Of a stretch of DNA of 64,000 nt, positions 27,864 through 37,047 are shown piece after piece (position 1 is the first letter of the stretch; every line of letters starts with the position of its first letter). The notes beneath the pieces are model-generated. The model searched no databases. It saw only the letters and a program-made list of their open reading frames with translations, and was not told where the DNA came from. Made by a program: the position numbers and the translations under genes. The stretch covers positions 821,501-885,500 of the forward strand of contig NZ_CP080649.1 in assembly GCF_019603315.1 (NCBI RefSeq). Reading direction: 5' to 3'. This DNA comes from Ruficoccus sp. ZRK36. Its GTDB lineage: Bacteria; Verrucomicrobiota; Verrucomicrobiia; Opitutales; Cerasicoccaceae.

Positions 27864-28745
27864 TTAGTGGGTATCGCCGTTGACGATGGCCATGATTTCA
27901 TCGCGGTAAAGGGCCAGATTAATCGCCACCGTCAGATTCCCGAAGAGCCCCGACCCGATGACGCGCTCGCCGCCCTCAGTCGTGTAGATTCCGGGCTGGT
28001 TCGGATACAGGCGCCCGACCGTTACGATCATGCCGCAGAGCTTCCAGCCATCTTCGGTTTTCATAAAGAAGCATCCACCTGAGTCCTGCGAAGTCGCCTG
28101 GGCTTCATAGGCCGTCTGCTGGGCAGGATCCCCGGAAAAATCCGTAACCAGGGCTTGCCCGGGGATGGGCTGGTCGCCCTCCCCCAAAATCCGGTTTGTC
28201 CCCCAGCTCATTTCCCACTGCCGGGGATTGTGCCCGAGGACTCCTGCCATATTGGCTTCTTTGGGATCACTCACCTCCGTCCACGTCCAGGGGCGTGTGC
28301 TCTGGTCGACTTTCCAGTATGTCATGTGGTCCACCGCCGTGATACCGGCACCGATCATAATCACCTCGGTACCAGGTGTCGGGGCGGTGGTGGCAATCTC
28401 GGCAACGGGCAAATTCGGAGCCTCTTTCAAGTGGATGAGCTGGAGATCCGCCTTTTTGAAGGCGTGCGTCTTATCGATCACATCCTCTCGCTTCAGTTTC
28501 TTCCCATCAATAACGATCAAAGAAGGAGAAACATGCCGAGGCGTCAAAAACCAGCCATTGCCCAGGTAGGCAGCGGCACCCCCTCGCACCTTGACCATAC
28601 TGGCAAAGCCAGGGTCCTCAGGCTGGCCGTCCTTGCCTGTCGGCGCGGACAGATTCCCTCCGGGAGAGCTCGCATTTACAATCGCGTGGGAAAGGGTAGC
28701 GGTGAGTGCCAAGCCGAGAGAAAAGAGGATAATACGCTTAAGCAT
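27864..28745 (-). CDS. Secreted trypsin-like serine peptidase (S1 fold)
   Basis: A 293-residue protein with a signal peptide (MLKRIILFSLGLALTATLSH). After a short Gly/Pro-rich region come GGAAAYLGNGWFLTPRHV, ADLQLIHLKEA and SQDSGGCFF. These fit the order His (in TPRHV instead of the usual TAAHC), Asp (in ADLQLI) and Ser (in DSGG) of the chymotrypsin triad. The fold call is therefore good although the His motif is atypical. Substrate is unknown. The gene stands alone between the sugar operon terminator and the SMR transporter. Confidence 0.72.
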   Translation of the reverse strand: MLKRIILFSLGLALTATLSHAIVNASSPGGNLSAPTGKDGQPEDPGFASMVKVRGGAAAYLGNGWFLTPRHVSPSLIVIDGKKLKREDVIDKTHAFKKADLQLIHLKEAPNLPVAEIATTAPTPGTEVIMIGAGITAVDHMTYWKVDQSTRPWTWTEVSDPKEANMAGVLGHNPRQWEMSWGTNRILGEGDQPIPGQALVTDFSGDPAQQTAYEAQATSQDSGGCFFMKTEDGWKLCGMIVTVGRLYPNQPGIYTTEGGERVIGSGLFGNLTVAINLALYRDEIMAIVNGDTH

Positions 28746-28858
28746 AGACCGTGATATACGCCAGAACCTGCTCTGAGTAAACCATTCATTGCTCTTTGCT
28801 CCCCTCCCTCAGCTATCGCGCGCTTGCCAGATGGGATTGCCTCAGCAACAGTGGCGCC

Positions 28859-29191
28859 ATGTCTGGTTACGTTTTCCTCGCCGTGGCCATCGTGGCCGAA
28901 GTCATCGCCACCACCGCCCTGAAGCTCTCGGAGCAGTTCACCCGGCTGATCCCGAGCGCAGTCGTTATCATCGGCTACGGGATTGCCTTCTACTGCCTGA
29001 GCCAGGTGCTCAAGACCATCCCTGTGGGCATCTCCTACGCCATCTGGTCCGGGATGGGAGTCGTCCTCGTCACCGCTGCGGGGGCCGTGCTTTTCAAGCA
29101 GATACCCGATCTCGCAGCCATTGCCGGGATGGTGCTGATCATCGCGGGCGTTATCGTGATCAACCTGTTCTCGAAAAGCACGGTGCACTGA
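28859..29191 (+). CDS. Small multidrug resistance (SMR) transporter, EmrE-like
   Basis: A 110-residue four-helix inner-membrane protein, the same length as E. coli EmrE. The essential Glu14 is present ([13 protein letters not shown]), as are [18 protein letters not shown] in helix 3-4 and the C-terminal [11 protein letters not shown]. It would exchange cationic drugs for protons as a dimer. The ATG at 28859 puts Glu at position 14; the frame upstream to 28796 has no family match. A compound-specific subfamily such as SugE/Gdx is less likely given the close match to EmrE motifs. Confidence 0.93.
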   Translation: MSGYVFLAVAIVAEVIATTALKLSEQFTRLIPSAVVIIGYGIAFYCLSQVLKTIPVGISYAIWSGMGVVLVTAAGAVLFKQIPDLAAIAGMVLIIAGVIVINLFSKSTVH

Positions 29192-29310
29192 GCAGCGACA
29201 CGGTACGCACAGGCAACATGCGCTAATACCCACATAGACGCGTCCCGCACACGCCGCAAACGTGAAGAAACGGCTTTTCGCGGCCGGCAATTCCCGATAA
29301 AGGAATGGCC

Positions 29311-30129
29311 ATGACCACCGAGAAGACGGTAAGCACCGCCCCCGGCCAGATGCCGGATGAAATCGTTACGGCCGAGCAACTGGCCGACCTGGCGCTGGAG
29401 GCGGGCGTCCTGCTGCTCTCGGCAGGCGCTCACAGCGGTCGCGTCTTCAGCAATATCAAGCGCTTCGCGGACCGTTGGGGTTTCCCCATCCATGTGCACC
29501 CGACCTTCACGGGGCTGATCGTGACTGTGCGCGACCACGCCGACCCGGAGCGCACCGTCACCCGCTATCAGGATGCCCCACCCCCGCGCGTTCACCTGCT
29601 CACCCTCACCCTCTTCAGCCGTCTGTCCTGGCGCGCGCTCGACCAGCGGCTGTCCTTCGCCCAGATCAAGCGAGAAATCGAGACCATCAAGGCCGCCCCC
29701 GGCTACCCGCCGTTAGCCGTCATTCCGGCCGTCGGCATGGCCTGCGGCTGCCTGTGCATGCTTTTCGGCGGTGATATCCTGAACGGACTGTGCGCGTTTT
29801 TCGCTGCCGCCATCGGGCAGGCCGTACGCATCTGGATGGGGCGGCAAGACTTTAACCCCATGCTCGTGAACGTCGGCTCGGCCTTCGTGGCCACGCTCAT
29901 CGCGGGTATCGACACCTTTTGGAATATCGGCAGCTCCCCCGAGGCCACGCTGGCGACCAGCGTACTGTTTCTGATCCCCGGCGTCCCGCTTCTGAACAGC
30001 GTCATCGACCTGATCGAGGGCTACCTCTCCGCCTCACTCGCACGCGGGCTCTTTGCGGCCTTTACGGTGCTGTGCATCGCCGCAGGCATGACAGTCGCCA
30101 TCACCCTCATGGGTATCGACAACCTCTAA
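29311..30129 (+). CDS. Threonine/serine exporter subunit, ThrE/YjjP-like
   Basis: A 272-residue membrane protein. The N-terminal cytoplasmic segment VFSNIKRFADRWGFPIHVHP and the following PTFTGLIVTV match the ThrE N-terminal (YjjP/DUF1212) domain. Four or five hydrophobic helices follow, including a VLFLIPGVPLLNSVIDLIEG segment. The ATG at 29311 is preferred because AAGGA at about 29300-29304 is correctly spaced; the ATG at 29305 is too close to it. The second half of the transporter is the next gene, 48 bp downstream. In E. coli YjjP/YjjB are reported to export small organic acids; amino-acid export is the ThrE precedent. Confidence 0.87.
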   Translation: MTTEKTVSTAPGQMPDEIVTAEQLADLALEAGVLLLSAGAHSGRVFSNIKRFADRWGFPIHVHPTFTGLIVTVRDHADPERTVTRYQDAPPPRVHLLTLTLFSRLSWRALDQRLSFAQIKREIETIKAAPGYPPLAVIPAVGMACGCLCMLFGGDILNGLCAFFAAAIGQAVRIWMGRQDFNPMLVNVGSAFVATLIAGIDTFWNIGSSPEATLATSVLFLIPGVPLLNSVIDLIEGYLSASLARGLFAAFTVLCIAAGMTVAITLMGIDNL

Positions 30130-30177
30130 ACCTGCCCCCACACACCGTCTCTTTTAAACCAAAAACCTTTTCGGATC

Positions 30178-30699
30178 ATGACTACCGACATCCTCCTGGC
30201 CAGCCTCCGCGACATGTCCCTGGCCTTCCTCGTCGCCATCGGCTGGGGCGTGCTCTTCGGCACCCCCAAGCGCGTCCTCTGGGTGGCCGCTGTCCTCGGC
30301 GGCAGTGGGCACTGCCTGCGCTTCGCGCTGCTGGAGTGCGGCCTGAACATCATCCCCGCCACCCTGGCCGCCTCCCTCCTCATCGGTGTGCTGGGTATCT
30401 ACTTCGCACACCGGGTGGACAACCCGCCGGTGGTCTTCACCATGCCCGCCTGCATCACGATGATCCCCGGCATGTACGCCTACCGCTCCATGCTGGGCGG
30501 GATCAAGATCACCAGCGAACGCATGATCGAGGAAGACCCGACGCTCATCCCCGACATCGCCCACAACATCACGCTCACCTTTTCCCTGCTCGCGGCGTTG
30601 GCCATCGGCATCTCCGTCGGTGTCCTGCTCTTCCGCAAACGAAGCGTGCGCGACATCAACCTGCCCGTACCCCCACTCCCCTGGAACAGCAGGACATAG
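30178..30699 (+). CDS. Threonine/serine exporter subunit, ThrE-C/YjjB-like
   Basis: A 173-residue membrane protein with about five helices. AFLVAIGWGVLFGTPKR at the start and PPVVFTMPACITMIPGMYAY in the middle match the YjjB/DUF3815 domain that in single-chain ThrE forms the C-terminal half. Adjacent to the YjjP-like gene in the order seen in other bacteria, the two probably make one inner-membrane exporter. The gap to the convergent guaB gene (30700-30756) contains only a weak hairpin near 30728-30742. Confidence 0.86.
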   Translation: MTTDILLASLRDMSLAFLVAIGWGVLFGTPKRVLWVAAVLGGSGHCLRFALLECGLNIIPATLAASLLIGVLGIYFAHRVDNPPVVFTMPACITMIPGMYAYRSMLGGIKITSERMIEEDPTLIPDIAHNITLTFSLLAALAIGISVGVLLFRKRSVRDINLPVPPLPWNSRT

Positions 30700-30756
30700 G
30701 CCTGCACCCAGTGACCCATCGGATCACCCTGACATTTTCAGGTAAACGGTGTCGCG

Positions 30757-32313
30757 CTAAGCCTTGGTAGTCTTGACCTCGACGACGTCGTGCGGAGAAG
30801 ACTCGCGCTGGCCAGCGGGGCTGACCCGGATGTAGCGGGCGCGTTCACGCAGCTCGGGCAGCGTCCGTGCTCCCAGGTAGCCCATGCCGCTCTGGATACC
30901 TCCAATGAGCTGAGCGAGGACCTGATCGATCGAGTCGGAGACTTCCTTGACCGCCTCGACGCCTTCGGCGGCGACCTTGGCGTTCTTGTTCGCGTTGGAG
31001 TGACCGTAACGGGCGGCGCTACCGGCCTTCATGGCCTCCAGGCTGCCCATCCCGCGGTACTCCTTATAAAGCTTTCCGTTGATCTCCATGATCTTGCCGG
31101 GAGCCTCGGGGCAACCGGCGAGCAGGCCGCCACACATGACGGCGTCGGCCAGTGTGAGCGCCTTGACGATGTCACCGCTCTTGGTGATGCCACCGTCGGC
31201 GATGATCTTGACACCGGCCTTGGCGGCCTCGCGGGTGGCGACATAGAGCGCCGTGAGCTGCGGGATGCCCACCCCGGCGACGATGCGCGTGGTGCAGATG
31301 GAGCCCGGTCCCTGGCCGACTTTGATGGCATTGGCACCGGCCTCGGCGAGGAAGCGTACGCCCTCGCCGCTGGTGACGTTACCGGCGATAAGGGTGAGGT
31401 CCGGATACTCCGCACGCAGGAGGCGGACGGCGTCACCCACCCCGGCGGTATGGCCGTGAGCGGTGGAGACGGCCACAACGTCTACGCCTTCGTCGACGAG
31501 AGCGGAGACGTGGCCCAGCAGCTTGTCCTTGTCGAGGTCCCCTTCCGGGGTGCGGGGGGCCGAGACGGCGGCCCCGCAGACCAGACGGAATTGAGAGTCG
31601 CGGGCGGGCTTGACGTTGGTGCGGCTCTCCTCGGTGATGCGCTCAATGTCGCTCAGAGTAAAGAGTCCGGCCAGGTGGTCCTCGTCGTCGACGACGAGGA
31701 GCTTGTGGATGCCCAGGTGCTCGTTAAAGAACTTGTCGGCGGCGGCGATGGGGTCGCCCTCGATGTCGGACTGACGGATGGTGAAGACCTGAGCGCGCGG
31801 CTGCATGGCCTCGTGGACGGTGCGGTCGCGGTAGCGCTGCTTGACGGTGCGGCCCGGCAACAGGCCCAGGAGCTTACCACTCTCGTCCACCACCGGGAAG
31901 GTGCTGAACTTGAACCCGCGCTCGTCCATCATATCAAGCACCTCGGCGATGTGCATCTGCGGCTTGACGCTGATCGGCTCCTGGATGAGCCCGTGAATGT
32001 TGTTTTTCACCCGGGCGACCTGCTTGATCTGCGCGCGCTCGGACATGTTGTAGTGGATCAGCCCGATGCCGCCATTGTTAGCCATGGCGATGGCCATGGG
32101 GGCCTCGGTCACGGTGTCCATGTCGGCCGAGACGATCGGCACAGAGAGGTGGAGCTGCTCCGAGAGGACCGTCTCCGGGTTAGTCATGCGGGGCAGGACC
32201 TCAGAGTAGCGGGTCGCCAGCGTGATGTCGTCGTAGGTCAGAGCGACCTGTGCGTTATCCGGGAAAAACTGATCCGCGGCTTTGTAAAAATAAGAATCAA
32301 TGTCTTTGCTCAT
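30757..32313 (-). CDS. guaB: Inosine-5'-monophosphate dehydrogenase
   Basis: Oxidises IMP to XMP, the committed step of GMP synthesis. In the 518-residue protein, [17 protein letters not shown] begins the barrel, two CBS domains interrupt it at about residues 110-235, [15 protein letters not shown] holds the catalytic Cys, and [11 protein letters not shown] is the flap. All are standard for GuaB, although the N-terminus is slightly longer than usual. It is divergent from menC across 158 bp. In that gap GGCAAC and GTTGCC flank a four-base loop just before the guaB start, a small hairpin that may cover the ribosome-binding region. Confidence 0.96.
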   Translation of the reverse strand: MSKDIDSYFYKAADQFFPDNAQVALTYDDITLATRYSEVLPRMTNPETVLSEQLHLSVPIVSADMDTVTEAPMAIAMANNGGIGLIHYNMSERAQIKQVARVKNNIHGLIQEPISVKPQMHIAEVLDMMDERGFKFSTFPVVDESGKLLGLLPGRTVKQRYRDRTVHEAMQPRAQVFTIRQSDIEGDPIAAADKFFNEHLGIHKLLVVDDEDHLAGLFTLSDIERITEESRTNVKPARDSQFRLVCGAAVSAPRTPEGDLDKDKLLGHVSALVDEGVDVVAVSTAHGHTAGVGDAVRLLRAEYPDLTLIAGNVTSGEGVRFLAEAGANAIKVGQGPGSICTTRIVAGVGIPQLTALYVATREAAKAGVKIIADGGITKSGDIVKALTLADAVMCGGLLAGCPEAPGKIMEINGKLYKEYRGMGSLEAMKAGSAARYGHSNANKNAKVAAEGVEAVKEVSDSIDQVLAQLIGGIQSGMGYLGARTLPELRERARYIRVSPAGQRESSPHDVVEVKTTKA

Positions 32314-32471
32314 GGCAACGGTTGTTGCCCTTGGGAATTATGGGCGAACAAGGAGAGGCGACAACTGAAAAAACACGGGGATCGACACTTTGCTCATGAC
32401 CGGTCAATATCTGTCCCGGAAGCCCTCGTTAACCCGTCTGTTTCCGCCTCTCGCATCACCCCCCGGAACCT

Positions 32472-33446
32472 ATGGACAGTCTTGCCTGGAAGCCCTACTG
32501 CCGCCCCTTCCGCTCCCCATTGCGGACGGCCCATGGTGAGTGGCCCCAGCGCGAGGGGCTGATCGTACGGCTTGAGCACGAGGGGCAGGTGGGCTTTGGC
32601 GAAGTCGCTCCCCTGGAAGACTTTGGGACAGAGAGCCTGCTCGATGCATCCGAGGCCCTCGACGCCCTGATTGAAGACCCGGAGCTGGAGCTGCCACCTG
32701 AGCTGGTCTGTACACGCTTTGCGCTGGACTGCGCGGCTGGGATGCTTGAGCGCGCGCCTGCCCGTCCACACCACGTAGCCGGGCTGCTCCCGGCGGGCAT
32801 TACGGCCTATGCTGCGCTTCAAACGCTACTGGATCAGGGCTTTACGACTTTTAAATGGAAAATCGGCGTCGAGTCTATGGAGGCGGAGCAGCACCTGTGC
32901 CGCGAGCTGTTCAAGCTGCTGCACGGCAAAGGCATCCTGCGGCTGGACGCCAATGCCGGACTCGACTACGCAGCGACAGAGGCGTGGATGGCCTTTCTGG
33001 AGGACTATCCGGTGGAGTTTCTGGAGCAGCCCTTGCCCCCCGGCGAGGAGGCAAGTATGGCCATCTTGGCCGAGCGGTATTCAGTGCCCGTGGCTCTGGA
33101 CGAGTCGCTCTGCCAGCCGGGTGCGTTGACGGCCTTTACGGAGCTTTTCCCCAAAGGCCCGTTTGTGATAAAACCCGCTCTAATCGGCTCAGTGAAGTCG
33201 TACCTGTCCTGGCGGGCTTTCCGGCCCGGTGTGCGGGTGGTTTACTCCTCGGCTTTCGAGACGGCGATCGGCATCGAGGCAGCGCTGCGGCTGGCCTCGA
33301 TGGATGAGCACAGCTCGGCAGCCGTGGGCTTTGGCACGCTGGAATACTTTCCGCATGAAGATGGTTTTAGCGGGCACATCTATGGGCCGATCTTGACTCC
33401 CGGTCTGCCAGTGGATGCTTTTGAGCGCTTATGGAAGCGACTGTAG
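32472..33446 (+). CDS. menC: o-Succinylbenzoate synthase
   Basis: Dehydrates SHCHC to o-succinylbenzoate in menaquinone synthesis. A 324-residue enolase-superfamily member: the capping domain begins PYCRPFRSPLRTAHGEW, and the barrel has FKWKIG (catalytic Lys pair), LDANAGLD, EQPLPPGEE and VALDES, giving the Lys/Asp/Glu/Asp set for metal and base catalysis, followed by VIKPAL. Assignment to MenC rather than dipeptide epimerase rests on the adjacent menE. The last 16 bases overlap the menE start, implying coupled translation. Confidence 0.92.
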   Translation: MDSLAWKPYCRPFRSPLRTAHGEWPQREGLIVRLEHEGQVGFGEVAPLEDFGTESLLDASEALDALIEDPELELPPELVCTRFALDCAAGMLERAPARPHHVAGLLPAGITAYAALQTLLDQGFTTFKWKIGVESMEAEQHLCRELFKLLHGKGILRLDANAGLDYAATEAWMAFLEDYPVEFLEQPLPPGEEASMAILAERYSVPVALDESLCQPGALTAFTELFPKGPFVIKPALIGSVKSYLSWRAFRPGVRVVYSSAFETAIGIEAALRLASMDEHSSAAVGFGTLEYFPHEDGFSGHIYGPILTPGLPVDAFERLWKRL

Positions 33447-34765
33447 CCGCATTTCGCGAACGCCTGAAAAAGCCCTGGCTCGATGAGCATCGTCAGGGGG
33501 CGGTCGTCGAGTGTTTTGAGGCCAGACTGGACACGTTGACGGCCTTTTTAGAGAAAGAGCCGACCGCGACAATCCTGCTCGCAGAGGAGGATGCGACTGC
33601 ATTTCTGGGAAGTCTGCTGGCGGCAGTGGCACTGGGGGCTCCGGTCTTTCTGGCCAATCCTGCCTGGCGGCAGAACGAATGGTCGCAGGTGGCCGCCCAA
33701 CTCCAGCCCAGCCTGGTCTGGGGGCATACACAACTGCCACATTCGCTAGGCCTGCAGGAGCTGCCAATGGCACCCTACCGCGGACATATTATGATCCCTA
33801 CCGGGGGCACGGGCGGGCGGGTGCGCTTCGCCATGCACAGGTGGGAAACACTTGCGGCTGCGGTAAAGGGCTACGCCACATTTTTCGACCAGCAGCAGCT
33901 CAATGCCTGGTGCACGCTCCCGCTGTGGCACGTGAGTGGACTGATGCAGGCCATGCGGACCTTTATGAGCGGTGGCCGGCTCATGCTGGCAGATTACCGT
34001 GAGCAGGTCGAGCCGGGCACCGGTATGCCGGATCGCAGTGCTTTCCATCTCTCGCTCGTACCCACACAACTTGGGCGCATGCTGGCGCAGCCCGGTGGTG
34101 GCGACTGGCTGCGTGGCTTTGGGCTGCTGCTGCTGGGCGGGGCAGCCGTGCCGGAGGATCTGCAAGACCGCGCCCGGCAGGCCGGACTGCATCCGGCCTG
34201 TAGCTATGGGATGACGGAAACGTCAGCAGTAATCGCTATCCAGCGGCCGGAGGCGTTTGAAGCCCGAAAGCCCCTGGCAGGCGAGATTCTTCCGCATGCG
34301 CAGGTTTCGATCGGCGCAGAGGGGATCGCGATTCAAGCGCGTTCCTTGTTTCGGGGTTATTACCCGGAGGTGCCCGCCGCAACAGAGGTCTTTTATCCCG
34401 GCGATGATGGGGAACTGGACGAGGCAGGGCGCCTGCATGTATCAGGGCGCCGTGACCGGATCATTATAACCGGCGGTGAAAAAGTCGACCCCCTGGAGGT
34501 CGAAGCCGCCATCCGGCGCTCAAACCCAGAGGCGGAAGCCCTTGTCACCGGTGAGCCAGATCCGGACTGGGGGCAGTGTGTCGTGGCCTTGGTGGCCGGG
34601 GTTAAGGAGCAGGAACTCAAACCGCTCCAGAAGGCTCTGCAAAGTCAGCTACAGCCCGCCAGTAATCCTAAACGCTGGCTATGGGTTGATACCTTACCCC
34701 TTAAGCCGAACGGAAAAGTCGATCGTGACCGCCTCGCTCAGCTGCTGGCACCGCCAGGGGAGTAG
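33431..34765 (+). CDS. menE: o-Succinylbenzoate-CoA ligase
   Basis: Activates o-succinylbenzoate with ATP and CoA in menaquinone synthesis. A 444-residue acyl-CoA synthetase/ANL enzyme. The phosphate loop is IPTGGTGGRVRF, a variant of the usual (S/T)SGTTG-x-PK; YGMTETSAVIA, SGRRDRIIITGGEKV and the C-terminal LPLKPNGKVDRD carrying the catalytic Lys are present. The remaining men genes are outside the window. It converges with and overlaps by 28 bases the small membrane protein gene on the other strand. Confidence 0.92.
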   Translation: MEATVAAFRERLKKPWLDEHRQGAVVECFEARLDTLTAFLEKEPTATILLAEEDATAFLGSLLAAVALGAPVFLANPAWRQNEWSQVAAQLQPSLVWGHTQLPHSLGLQELPMAPYRGHIMIPTGGTGGRVRFAMHRWETLAAAVKGYATFFDQQQLNAWCTLPLWHVSGLMQAMRTFMSGGRLMLADYREQVEPGTGMPDRSAFHLSLVPTQLGRMLAQPGGGDWLRGFGLLLLGGAAVPEDLQDRARQAGLHPACSYGMTETSAVIAIQRPEAFEARKPLAGEILPHAQVSIGAEGIAIQARSLFRGYYPEVPAATEVFYPGDDGELDEAGRLHVSGRRDRIIITGGEKVDPLEVEAAIRRSNPEAEALVTGEPDPDWGQCVVALVAGVKEQELKPLQKALQSQLQPASNPKRWLWVDTLPLKPNGKVDRDRLAQLLAPPGE

Positions 34766-34995
34766 ATGAAAAACTGCCAGAGCAGAAAGAGGCTCAGCAG
34801 AGTAAAGATACTGCCCACGATTTTCAGGAACACGATGTTCCCGGTCGTGATTTCCAAATCTCTGAGGTTGAAAACATTGCTGAAGACAGACTCAAGCTTC
34901 ACACGACTCATGACCAACATGTAAATACCGCCAACAAGCAACAGGGTGACAAGTCCTGTCTTCAGAATAAATTTAATCAAATCAATGTTAATCAT
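34738..34995 (-). CDS. Small two-helix membrane protein, function unknown
   Basis: An 85-residue frame with two hydrophobic segments (about residues 11-29 and 52-76) joined by a charged linker, a pattern unlikely from a random shadow frame. I recognise no family. Its 3' end overlaps the menE 3' end by 28 bases in the opposite direction. The base composition is clearly more AT-rich than menE. Confidence 0.55.
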   Translation of the reverse strand: MINIDLIKFILKTGLVTLLLVGGIYMLVMSRVKLESVFSNVFNLRDLEITTGNIVFLKIVGSIFTLLSLFLLWQFFIYSPGGASS

Positions 34996-35105
34996 AGCGG
35001 TATGCCTGTCTCATTAAGGACAGCAGTGAAAAGGCTTTTGGATGCGTTTGAGTCAAGGAAAAACATTATTGGCAATAGTTCCCAAGGTCTTCACTTTTAG
35101 CACAA

Positions 35106-35651
35106 ATGACAACGCCCGTTCATGCAGTTTCGTATTCCTGTTGGCATAAGCTGGGGCGTATCGTCTGGGGAATTGCGTGGCTTTGTTTATATCGGCCGAC
35201 TCCGCGTAATCTTTATGCCTGGCGCAGGTTCCTGCTACGCTGTTTCGGGGCGAAGATCGCCCCCGGGGCCAAGCCCTGCTCTGGGGCGCGTATCTGGGCT
35301 CCATGGGATTTGACCATGGAGGAGGGAGCTACGCTCGGTGATCACGTCGATTGCTACACGCAGGCACCGATTGTCCTGAGAAAGTTCTGTACCGTGAGCC
35401 AGTACAGCTTCTTGTGCACCGGGACGCACGACTACCAGTGCGTGGACTTGCCGCATCAGGTGGCGCCGATCGAGATCGGGGCGTACGCCTGGGTCACAGC
35501 CGATGTCTTTGTGGGGCCCGGCGTCACCGTCGGAGAGGGAGCGGTCGTGGCCGTGCGCTCCACTGTGCTGAAGGATGTCGAGCCGTGGACGATTGTCGCC
35601 GGTACGCCAGCCAAGTTCGTTAAAAAACGCGAAGCCGAACGCCCGTCATGA
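35106..35651 (+). CDS. WcaF-like hexapeptide acetyltransferase
   Basis: A 181-residue paralogue of the enzyme at 19151: the N-terminal YAWRRFLLRCFGAKI and the later FLCTGTHDY and GTPAKFVKKR blocks correspond position by position. The likely catalytic His is in the CTGTHDY motif. Hexapeptide repeats fill residues 50-170. It probably O-acetylates a cell-surface sugar. It is the first gene of a tight three-gene unit that ends with kdsB; its stop overlaps the next start in an ATGA arrangement. Confidence 0.9.
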   Translation: MTTPVHAVSYSCWHKLGRIVWGIAWLCLYRPTPRNLYAWRRFLLRCFGAKIAPGAKPCSGARIWAPWDLTMEEGATLGDHVDCYTQAPIVLRKFCTVSQYSFLCTGTHDYQCVDLPHQVAPIEIGAYAWVTADVFVGPGVTVGEGAVVAVRSTVLKDVEPWTIVAGTPAKFVKKREAERPS

Positions 35652-36220
35652 ACTTTATCCCCCGCCATCTTCAGGACTCAATTAACGCCGAGCTTGAGCC
35701 ACGAGAGGAAGTCCTGTGGCAAGAAATGCCCACCCCCCGGTTTTTCACGCGTGGGTCGATCGCCAGCTTTCTTTTTGGTATCCCCTGGACGGCCTTTGCG
35801 CTGTTCTGGATGTGGGGAGCCTCAGGGATGGGACAGGGGGAGTTCGAGGGACCTGCCTCGTATTTCTTTCTTTTTGGGCTGCCCTTTGTGCTGATCGGCA
35901 TCGGCATGCTTTCGTCCCCGCTGTGGGCGTACTGGAAAGCCACCCGCACGGCCTACGTGATCACCGGTCGGCGCGCGATTGTGTTTGAGGGTGGCCGCGG
36001 GATAACGGTCCGCAGCTATCCGCCCGAAAGACTTCAAAGCGTCTACCGTAAACAACACAACGATGGCAGTGGGGATGTGATCATCGAGGTTAATGCTTGG
36101 CGCGACTCCGACGGTGATCAACAGTCGCAGACACTCGGTTTCCTGCGTATCCGTAATGCCAAGCAAGCCGAGACCCTGCTAAAGACTTTGGCCGAGGAGG
36201 CCGCCCCGCAACGATCATGA
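35648..36220 (+). CDS. Membrane protein with bacterial PH-like domain
   Basis: A 190-residue protein with two hydrophobic segments (about residues 38-56 and 72-98) followed by a C-terminal beta-rich region beginning RTAYVITGRRAIVFEGG. The YVITGRRAI pattern after two helices is typical of YdbS/bPH2-like membrane proteins, whose function is mostly unknown. It is translationally coupled to the acetyltransferase upstream and to kdsB downstream through four-base overlaps, so an envelope role is likely by context only. Confidence 0.68.
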   Translation: MNFIPRHLQDSINAELEPREEVLWQEMPTPRFFTRGSIASFLFGIPWTAFALFWMWGASGMGQGEFEGPASYFFLFGLPFVLIGIGMLSSPLWAYWKATRTAYVITGRRAIVFEGGRGITVRSYPPERLQSVYRKQHNDGSGDVIIEVNAWRDSDGDQQSQTLGFLRIRNAKQAETLLKTLAEEAAPQRS

Positions 36221-36951
36221 GCGTATCCGTCATTATACCCGCCCGTCTGGACTCCACCCGCCTGCCCCGCAAGGCCCTGCTCGACCTCGGCGGCAAGCCC
36301 ATGCTCCAGCATGTCTGGGAGCGCGCCTCAAAGATGCAAAAAGCCGACAGCGTGGCCATCGCGACCGACTCCGAGGAGATCCGCGAGCGCGCCGAAGGCT
36401 GGGGGGCGACCGTCCACATGACCAGTCCGGAGTGCCAAAGCGGCACCGAGCGCCTGGCCGAGCTGTTACCGAAGATCGACAGTCAGTTTTTCCTCAATGT
36501 GCAGGGCGACGAGCCCTTCATCGAGCCTGCCCTGCTGGACAGCCTCGTACAAGTCTGGGAGGACACCGGCTGTGACCTCGTGACGGCGGTCTTCCGCATC
36601 CACGACTCGGTAGATATCTTTGACCCGAACCTGGTCAAGGTCGTGCGCCGCGCCGATGGGCAGGCGATGTACTTCTCGCGTAGTCCTTTGCCCTACGTGC
36701 GGGGCTTCTCGCAGGAGAACTGGATCGCCGAAGGCCCGGCCTTCTGGGCGCACATTGGCGTGTACGGCTACGCCCGCGAAACCCTGTCCCGCTACACCGG
36801 GCTGACCCCCGGTGTGCTCGAAAAATCCGAAAAGCTGGAGCAACTGCGTTTCCTGGAGCACGGTTTCTCTATCCAGGCCGTCGAGACCGCCTACGAGCCG
36901 CTCGGCATCGACACCCCCGACGACCTTGAGGCCGCCCGCCGCCGGCTGTAG
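36217..36951 (+). CDS. kdsB: 3-deoxy-manno-octulosonate cytidylyltransferase (CMP-KDO synthetase)
   Basis: Activates KDO as CMP-KDO for transfer to lipid A. The 244-residue protein has VIIPARLDSTRLPRKALLDL at the nucleotide-binding N-terminus, SGTERLAE, NVQGDEPFIEP (metal-binding Asp) and the C-terminal IDTPDDLEAARRRL. Length and motifs are standard. It is separated from kdsA/kdsD by about 33 kb and is translated together with two envelope genes. Confidence 0.96.
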   Translation: MSVSVIIPARLDSTRLPRKALLDLGGKPMLQHVWERASKMQKADSVAIATDSEEIRERAEGWGATVHMTSPECQSGTERLAELLPKIDSQFFLNVQGDEPFIEPALLDSLVQVWEDTGCDLVTAVFRIHDSVDIFDPNLVKVVRRADGQAMYFSRSPLPYVRGFSQENWIAEGPAFWAHIGVYGYARETLSRYTGLTPGVLEKSEKLEQLRFLEHGFSIQAVETAYEPLGIDTPDDLEAARRRL

Positions 36952-37009
36952 CACAGGCTTTCATCACCCAGGTCTTGCCTCTCAACTCCTATTGAGGCTG
37001 GACAGCATT

Positions 37010-37040
37010 TGGTATAGACCAATGATGATAGTCTATACCA
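37010..37040. promoter_or_regulatory. Perfect 10-bp inverted repeat before the lipoprotein gene
   Basis: TGGTATAGAC (37010-37019) and GTCTATACCA (37031-37040) are exact reverse complements with an 11-base spacer. The right arm ends 7 bases before the start codon at 37048, over the ribosome-binding region. It could be an operator or an RNA hairpin hiding the ribosome site. No T-run follows, so it is not a normal terminator of kdsB. Confidence 0.6.
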
Positions 37041-37047
37041 AAAGAAC

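Noticed and set aside
30790-32562. 590-codon open frame on the plus strand across guaB
   Set aside because: It is antisense to a clear IMP dehydrogenase gene and its product is an Asp/Gly/Val/Leu-rich mirror of that gene; long antisense frames are expected at this G+C content.
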